DNA from: Sambucus nigra
Taxonomy: Eukaryota > Streptophyta > Magnoliopsida > Dipsacales > Adoxaceae
Direction of reading: 5' to 3'
NCBI GenBank assembly: GCA_949130495.1
Contig: OX422216.1
Span: forward strand, 97,967,967 to 98,031,966
Length of the DNA stretch: 64,000 bases
The notes beneath the pieces are model-generated. The model was given only the letters and a program-made list of their open reading frames with translations, ran no database searches and was not told the origin of the DNA. This document shows, piece after piece, positions 57,248 through 64,000 of this stretch; position 1 is the stretch's first letter, and each line of letters opens with the position of its first letter. Made by a program: the position numbers and the translations under genes.

Positions 57248-59780
57248 GCCTTCTGATAATCTAAGGATTAAACAAAAGAAGAATATTCTTAAGAAATCTC
57301 ATGGCAACAAGGCTACTAGCATAAGTCAACTCAGACCAGGTGAAGCATCCATCCCTCTAAATATTAATGATTATATTAGCCACTTAAATATAAGGGGCTT
57401 GAATTTTCCCCTAAAATAACATGATATTCGAAAACTCATTCTTGAGAACAATCTTACCCTTATTTTCCTAGTGGAAACTAAAGTCGGAAGAAATAATTTG
57501 CAACATGTGTTCAATACATGTTTTCCTTGTTGGGAAACCACACACAACTTCCCTTACATGGTGGTATTACTAGAATCATAGTAAAATGAATCCCAATTTT
57601 TTCAAAGGTGAACTCCTTTTCTCTAAACCCGAAGTCATCTCTTGTCTCATCACTCCCCTTGGTTTAGACAAATTCTTCTATGCAACTTTTGTTCATTCCT
57701 TCAACCTCACTATTGAAAAAAGCCCCTTGTGGAATTATTTTGAAGATATCCATCACACTTTCCATGAGAACAATTGGTTTTTAATGGGTGACTTTAATGT
57801 TGTTAGGAAAAAAAATGAGAAAAAATACAATTTTAGGCATTGATGCCAATGCAGTGGAGAAATTTAATAATTGTCTTTAAAACATTCAAGTGGATGACTT
57901 AATCACTAGAGGCCTTTCGTTTACTTGGAACAAAAAACATGAAGGGGAAGCCAACATTCGATCTAAAATTGATAGAATCCTTATTAATGACTTCTGGACA
58001 TCCAACTTCCCAGAATCCCAAGCTGAGGTAATTTGTGCCTTTCTGATCACTGCTCAATAATCATCACCAAACCTCCCAAGTTGTCCAAACCCTTGAAATT
58101 CTCTAACTATTGGATGTTTCACAGTGATTTCAAACCCATCCTTATTGATTCTTAGAATGACAATGTTAGTGGCAGTCCTATAATGTAACTCTCTCTTAAG
58201 CTTAGATTGGTAAAAACTTCCTTCAGATCCTTCAACAAGAAGTTATATAACAATAGCTCCCAAAGAAATTACATGGGAAAGAATATCCTAATGGACACCC
58301 ACTACACAGAGATGGCCTCAACACCTCATTTCATTCTGATGAGAAGACTATTAGCTTTGTGTATGTTAAATGCATAATAGTTAAAGAAGCCTACTTCAAA
58401 CAAAAGGATACAACCATATGGTCCCAATAGAGGGACCTAAACACTAACTTCTTCCTCATTAAAGTAAAAGGCAACACCAGTAGAAACAAAATTCTTTGTA
58501 TCCAAATCCACACTAGTCAGAAAATGGAAGGACACTCCTAAATTTCAAATGAGGTAGTCATATTCTTCTTGAATTGGATTGGCTCCACCACTACTATTTA
58601 TCCTCCCCACATTCTCAAACATGCCATCACTAGAAAACTCTCCCCTGACCAAGTAAACCTCCTATTGTCTCTTATCACCCATGATGAAATCAAGGAGGTC
58701 TTTTTCAAACTTGGTAAAGATAAGGCTCCTAGCCCAAATGGTTTTAATATTTAATTCTTTACCAAAAATTAGAATCTTGTTGGTGAGGATGTAATTGGAG
58801 TTGTGGTTTTCTTCTTTCAGGGTGGTAAAATTCTTAAGCAATGGAATTGCACCAGCCTTGTCCTTATTCCCCAAACAACTTTCTCATTTCAATGAAAGAC
58901 TTAAGGCATATTGCTTGTTGTAATACCATTAATAAATACATTTCCAAAGTTTTGGTGGATAGATTAAAACCGTTTATCCCCAAACTTGTCAATGACAGTC
59001 AGTTTGTCTTTTTCTAAGGCAGACCCATTGGGGACAACATCCTTCTCATGCAAGATCTTAAAAGGAATTACCATAGAGATTAAAGCCCTCCTAGATAGAC
59101 GCTAGAATATTGACATAATGAAAGCCTATGATTTCTGTCAACTGGGATTTCCTATTTGCCGCTCTCATCCATATAGGATTCTTAACCATTTTTATTGGAT
59201 GCATTAAGGAATGTGTCATAACGGCCAAATTCTTTATCTCTATCAATGTATCCACTTATGGTTTCTTCAAAGCCAATATGGGCTTAGGACAATGAATTTG
59301 GGAGGATGTAATTTGGGAGGCATCCACCACTTTTAGACGAAAAACCTTCATTGATAAGAGTAGAAGAACCTCTTTTGTTACTGCTATATATTGCATTTGG
59401 ATTGAGAGAAACAATAAAATATTCAATCATACAACAAACCTTCCTGGAAGGATTGTTAAACAAATTGGTTTCTTTATCAAATGTAAAGCTTATTCTTGGA
59501 GCAAGTCTAAGAGAAGTTTTAATAACTAGTTATTATGGCTGAATTGGGGTCTTGATGATCTCCACATGCTAAGTAGTTAGGATAAATTTTATTTGTTTTG
59601 TCCCCCCATTGTATGTTTGGGACTGTTTTCTTTCTTTTGCACTTGTGTTTTTTTTCTGCTTTATCTTTTTTAAGGCTTGATAATACTTGTTGTGTCATGG
59701 CCTAGGAGGGTATTCCATCCTTTCCTTTTGTACATTTCCTCTTTTATATATATTCACACTTACTTACCAATAAAAAAACA
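57248..59780 (+). pseudogene. LINE ORF2 (endonuclease and RT) with internal deletion, and 3' tail
   Basis: 57370 onward reads INDYISHLNIRGLNFPLK and NNLTLIFLVETKVG, the start of the APE-type endonuclease. Later blocks are NNWFLMGDFNVV (57768-57803), LTWNKKHEGEANIRSKIDRI and a SDHCSI at about 58037. The RT region begins PDQVNLLLSLITHDEIKEVF and FFKLGKDKAPSPNGFN (58640-58750), then ILKQWNCTSLVLIP (58830) and GPIGDNI-like remnants to about 59285. There it jumps directly to the C-terminal segment TFIDKSRRTSFVTAIYCIWI then ERNNKIF (59345-59430), so the YxDD region, thumb and zf-RVT are deleted. The tail has GGAGGGTATTCCATCC and ends ACCAATAAAAAAAC. Heavily mutated. Confidence 0.88.
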
Positions 59781-60723
59781 ACTATTTTTCTAAACATAAA
59801 AAACATTTTATTCATAAAAAACAGTTAAAAACGTTAAAAACTTTTTCTATAAATAAAAAAGGTAAAAAAAATAAGTTTGTAACGTTTTAATTTATATTAA
59901 ACATTAATCCTTAATTGCAATATTTTATGCTAAAAACGATCTTCACAACAATATTTTTGTCACTTTGTTTCATGAGAGTTAAATAATTATAAAAAAAAAT
60001 ATATGCCCATAAAAACTGATAGGAATAAAAAAAATAGTTATATTCCAATTGCATTTTTTCTTTTTTTAATAGATAAAAACAAGGATAAAATATAGTTTTT
60101 TTCTAAGTAAAAAACTTGGATGAAAAACGGAACAATAAATGTTTTTTATCTGGGAAATGCTTTTAAAAAATGTTAGAAACTTTTTTTTATAAACAAAATT
60201 TTTTATAAATAGATATTATTTAAAAAACGTTTAAAAACTTTTTTTATGTTGAAACTGATTTTTCAAAAATCTATTCTACAATACAAAGGATCAAAACAGT
60301 TTTTTCAAAGTGTTTGTACATAAAAAATAATTTTTTATATAAAATTAAAATTATACTATAAAAAAGTTTAAAAAAAATTATATAGAAACGATTTTTTAAA
60401 AACAATTTCTGTAATTAAAAATGTTAAAAAACTATTTTTACAAATAATAACATTAAAAGCTTTTTAATGTTTTTAACTATTTTCTATGAATAAAATATTT
60501 TTTAAATAAAAAAAGGTTGTTTGTTGGTTTTATTTATTGTTAAAAGGTTTAAAATGTATTTTTTTTAAATAACGCATTTTTAAATCAATAACTTACTTTT
60601 ATTTATTTTAAATTCATTTTTCTGACTATATTTTTTAAAAATAAAAAAATATTTTTTTATAAAGCGAGTTATTTATTAAAAAATGTGTTGTTTTAGAAAA
60701 AAAGTTTTTTTAAATGGAAACTA
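59781..60723. repeat. A/T-rich degenerate repeat (AAAAACTTTTT type)
   Basis: No gene. Irregular repetition of GTTAAAAACTTTTTT, TATAAATAAAAA and AAAAACGATTTTT. The same texture reappears at 62280-62500. Confidence 0.6.
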
Positions 60724-61697
60724 AGGATGCTTGTTATGTGTGCTAAGTAAACATCAACAAAAAATCTAGAGGGGGTGAATAGGTTTAAAGATAACTTATG
60801 ACTAATTTTTTATTTCCAATAATTTTGCTTGCAAATCAAATTAATTCAACGCAAGTATTACCAATTTGATGTGATTAACTCACACAACAAAGTAACAAGG
60901 TGAATCTAGATGAACAATCCTAGATCTTACAAACCTAATTCCAATTTTAGCAATTACACTAGATCTAGAGATGGTATCTACATGTAGTGTGATCAAAGTG
61001 TGCAATTGAATATAAATCATTAACAATACTCACACGAGACAGATTTACGAGGAAAAACCCCCACCTAGGGGTTAAAAACCCTCAGACGCACTTTAATATC
61101 TATTTCTACTTGAAAATAGTTTTATACAAAGCAAGAAGGTACATCTCACTCATGCCCTCACGAGTAGTTACCTATGAACTTTAATCTTGCCCCATAAATG
61201 AATAGAATCCGCAACGAGCTCCACGCCATGAATGAAGAAGTTCACTATCTTCCTTGGAATCATGCCACACATTGAATTCCCCAATAATCCGGTGTGCCTC
61301 CTCTTTTAGATCTAGGAGTGATAAATCATACAATTCAAAGATAGATTTGAATTGAATAGGCTATGTGAAATTTGAACCCAAACACTCTCAATTCTCTCTC
61401 AGAAGCATAGATCAAGTATAGATCTAAGTTTTATCAAAATATGAGGGAACAAGTGAATTTGGAAGGAGAAGTAAAAATAGAATACTCTTAACCTCAAAAA
61501 TCTTCTCAAAAATGTATTTGAGTAATAATGTTTTCACACACTTAGAAAAGGAAGGGAATGGTCCTTTAAATAGAAGTTTTTTTCCCAAAAGTTGATGCCT
61601 CCGTGCGCACATTTAAATCTGGTCGTGCACACGATCCTATCCAATATGGACATTGTGGTAAGCCATGCGAATGGACACAAAGCAAGGGTCATTCGAA

Positions 61698-61723
61698 CGC
61701 TTTAACCATTCAGCCATGGATGC
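61698..61723 (-). tRNA. trnI-CAU: 5' fragment of plastid trnI-CAU (truncated)
   Basis: The minus strand reads GCATCCATGGCTGAATGG then TTAAAGCG, the first 26 bases of plastid tRNA-Ile(CAU): acceptor 5' strand and D arm. The rest (anticodon arm onward) is absent; TTCGAATGACC follows instead. Its position divergent from ycf2 90 bases away is the plastid gene order. A non-functional nuclear copy. Confidence 0.75.
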
Positions 61724-61812
61724 TTAGCGAAAATCCTTGTACATTGTGAATAACTAAATTCCAAATTAAAATGAAATCTGTAGAATAAATCAGTGCAATT
61801 TAGGAGGAATCA

Positions 61813-61916
61813 ATAAAAGGACATCAATTCAAATCCTAAATTTTTTAATTGAGAGAGATATTGAGAGATATCAAGAATTGTCACTATTTCTTAGATTCAT
61901 GGACCCAATTCAATTT
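61813..61916 (+). pseudogene. ycf2: 5' end of plastid ycf2 (nuclear plastid DNA)
   Basis: ATAAAAGGACATCAATTCAA, then GAGAGAGATATTGAGAGATA, TCACTATTTCTTAGATTCAT and GGACCCAATTCAATT. This encodes a close match to the N-terminus of plastid Ycf2 (KGHQFKS..., HYFLDSWTQFN). The start codon is ATA, in-frame TAA codons occur at about 61837 and 61846, and the copy ends after about 34 codons. Ycf2 is part of the plastid import-motor complex; this copy is dead. The 90 bases between it and the tRNA piece are probably the plastid spacer. Confidence 0.85.
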
Positions 61917-62279
61917 TGTTAATAATACCTAACAAGGTTCATTTCCCAAAATCATTTTTTTAAAAGTTCTGAGACAGTTTAAAACATTTTAGAAGTTGTT
62001 CCATCAATTTATCATCTTCACACACTTTAAAAAAAATGTGCATTTGTGTGTGTTTTAGCCATAATCAATTCACAGTCTATAAAAAGGATAGTCTTCAAAT
62101 TTCAATGTGAATGCATGCCAATGGAAGTCTTCAAATGAGCGATGGTGCATGATCTTCAATCTTCAAGATTTAAGATTCATCTAAGCTAAACTAGATCATG
62201 ACTCACTCATAATGAATCAAATCTATGTGACTTGATAGACTCAATGTTTTGACGGGAATATATCCAATTTATATAATAA

Positions 62280-62500
62280 TACAAAGATTATATTTTTAGA
62301 AACTATTTTAAAAAATGTTAATATGAATAAAAACTGTTTGAAAAATATTAATTTTTTATATAGAAACTTTTTTTCAAAAAACATTTTCTATAAATAAAAA
62401 AGTTAAAAATTATTTTTTTGAAAAATAATTTTAATGAAAAATGATTTTTTTATCAATATTTTAATTATTTTTGAATTATTTGAAGTATTTTTCAATTATT
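62280..62500. repeat. A/T-rich degenerate repeat, second block
   Basis: Same AAAAACTTTTT texture as 59781-60723 (TAGAAACTTTTTTTCAAAAAA, TATAAATAAAAAAGTTAAAAA). Confidence 0.55.
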
Positions 62501-63534
62501 AATGGTTCAAAAAATGGATAAAAGGCCCAAATATACACCATATAGATACTTTAGGGGCTTAATATCTAGAACTTTTTGGATTGCGGTCACGGTTTTAGAC
62601 TGTGACCAATTGACTGTGACAAGCCTCGATATTTGGCATAGTGTTATCATGTCTGGACGTTTGTGGTGGTTGGAATGCTTGGCCTTTATGGTGGGTTCTC
62701 GGGTTAATTTCTTGGGTCGGATCTTTGACTCATTTCTTTGGGCCATGGGCTTGGGGAAATGGCACCTATTTATTTTTGGACTTTGTTCTTTTCTTTTGGG
62801 TTCCTTTTTTGGGCCTTGTTGTTGGGCACTAGCGCCTACTTGTTGGTTTCTTTGTACTAAGTGCGTGTGTGATGCTAATATTTTCATTTTGCTTCTTTTA
62901 TGGGTAGTTGCGCCTATGATATACCCTCTTTAGGGTATACTGCTGAGAAAGCTAATGAGCCCTAGGGTTTGTAGAAACACCACCAATTTTTAAATTTCAT
63001 AAATAAACTTTGCACCAAATAAAAACCAAAGTGTTGTGTGAAATTGTTTACCAATTTCAGTCTTGACCTAAGCATGCATCTAGGTAAGTATAAGAAAGAA
63101 TAAAATAAACAGCAAACCACAATACGATGATGTACGAGGAAAACCTACAATAGGACAAACCTCAGACGACCCAGTCACACAAATCCACTACAATATAGGC
63201 AGTTTATAAAAACAACTTAGACTTACTCACACACTCGGTGCCTTCAAGCCTTGATGTGTTCCTCATTCCTTATAACCTTGTTCGTAGCCACTGCTGGAAT
63301 CCTTCCAACAATCACACAATGCATGCGCTTTCCAACATCTCGATATCGCACCAATCTTATCTCGTGACCAATCCAGTCGCTACTCAACACAAACACGGTC
63401 TTCACCGCTCGAAACGCTCACAGTATAAAGAGCAAACCAATATGTTACAATACAGAAGAGATCTCAAACAAACACTTAGATGTATGATTCTTGGAAACGG
63501 ATGCCAGACCTCAGTAATTATAGAAAACACATTT
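62501..63534. other. Unassigned region
   Basis: A 143-codon plus frame (62502-62933) is rich in Trp, Leu, Phe and Cys and has a hydrophobic second half, but nothing supports it as a gene: no family pattern, and the composition is that of a T/G-rich stretch. 62990-63240 includes a scrap of the 60765-62070 repeat. 63238-63687 is a 149-codon frame partly built on the tandem repeat below; not credible. Confidence 0.5.
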
Positions 63535-63805
63535 TTTGAGAAAACTCATTTGAATGAAAATAAGATTTCATTCGAACAAAGTATGCATTTGCGATTGAAC
63601 CAACTTAAACTCATTCGTACAACAATAGCAAACTCTTTTGAACGAATACCGAATGACCTTCTACGAACTTTTCTCTGTGAACAGTGAAACCTCGTTTGAA
63701 GCTCATTTAAACATAAATAAAAACTCATTTGAACGAAACAGTAAACTCATTCGCATGAACATAGGAAACTCGTTTGAATGAAAATAGAAACTCGTTCGAA
63801 CGACT
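63535..63805. repeat. Degenerate tandem repeat of AAACTCATTTGAACGAA
   Basis: About nine spaced copies of AAACTC(A/G)TT(T/C)G(A/C)A(C/T)GAA with A-rich spacers, roughly 25-35 bases apart; each holds a TTCGAA-like palindrome (CGTTCGAACG at 63783). Confidence 0.75.
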
Positions 63806-64000
63806 TAAACCAAAAAAAAATACTTTTAAAGTCTATTTTACGAAAAGGCCTCAAAAAATTTTATAAAACAACACTCAACTAAATCCAGGGATCAAACATA
63901 AATATGCATTCATACCTTTGTCAAGAACCCTTAGATGTTGAAGACAAAACTCAGCATGTAATATAATGTATCCTCGATGTCACTTTAACTTTTTCGCATG
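63806..64000. other. Nothing recognised
   Basis: AT-rich sequence to the window end. Confidence 0.6.

Larger units (their letters stand above)
60765..62070. other. Non-coding repeat related to 29930-31310, containing a plastid DNA insert
   Basis: GAGGGGGTGAATAGG at 60768, TTTACGAGGAAAAACCCCCA at 61047 and AAAAAAATGTGCATTTGTGTG at 62030 occur in the same order as related words at 29932, 30250 and 31259. A third scrap with TGTACGAGGAAAACCTAC is at 63131. Possibly LTR-derived. No gene except the plastid pieces. Confidence 0.45.

Noticed and set aside
62502..62933. 143-codon plus-strand frame with hydrophobic stretches (possible membrane protein)
   Set aside because: No family pattern, odd Trp/Cys/Phe-rich composition expected from T/G-rich DNA, and a long overlapping minus frame; no support as a gene.
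63238..63687. 149-codon plus-strand frame
   Set aside because: Second half is encoded by the degenerate tandem repeat; no recognisable domain or promoter.

Overview
This is plant nuclear DNA made almost entirely of transposable-element remains. The base is AT-rich. It holds L1-type LINE fragments with the plant-specific DUF4283 ORF1 and the zf-RVT tail, plus Ty3/gypsy elements of three plant lineages: a chromovirus-type element (LTR ends TGTAATACCC...GTGTCACA), an Athila-like element (primer site complementary to tRNA-Asp), and a Tat-lineage element (dual RNase H, plant Tat gag zinc motif). A short plastid insert (trnI-CAU/ycf2) is also present. A eudicot seems likely, but the species cannot be named from the sequence. 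I see no intact conventional host gene; essentially every long reading frame carries stops or frameshifts.

Layout. 1-766: LINE ORF1 remnant (-). 2315-8758: chromovirus-type LTR (-) containing a fold-back MITE, followed at 8759-9960 by its decayed pol end. 10024-12060: LINE (-). 12100-13130: Tat-like gag relic (+), running directly into a LINE (+) that starts at 13131. That LINE is split by a 14.3-kb Athila-like composite (14129-28429, - orientation, TSD CGTAC) and resumes at 28435-29777. The composite has three LTRs and two internal segments, no pol, a gag-like gene, two copies of an unrecognised acidic reading frame, and a hAT-type MITE. 31690-33188 plus 52134-52207: another LINE (+), split by an 18.9-kb Tat-lineage element (33189-52128, - orientation, TSD CCCCT). 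53430-54218 plus 57248-59780: a third LINE (+), split by a 3.0-kb solo chromovirus-type LTR (54219-57242, TSD GGAAA). 59780-64000: AT-rich repeats, a second copy of a repeat also seen near 30-31 kb, the plastid insert, and a degenerate tandem repeat.

The most interesting object is the Tat element. Its minus strand carries gag-protease-RT-RNase H-RNase H-integrase, driven from an LTR TATA box. Between integrase and the 3' LTR, on the opposite strand, it carries two further genes, each with its own TATA box: a plant-mobile-domain (PMD) gene with several GT-AG introns, and a DUF7745-like gene. Short palindromes of the form TGCCGATNGGCA recur upstream of all three promoters. An 80-bp tandem array lies between the antisense PMD promoter and the 3' LTR. 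Extra ORFs, including antisense ones, are known in the Tat lineage. The paired promoters, the shared palindromes and the intron-bearing antisense gene are what deserve a second look. All copies here are decayed, so function would have to be tested in younger relatives.
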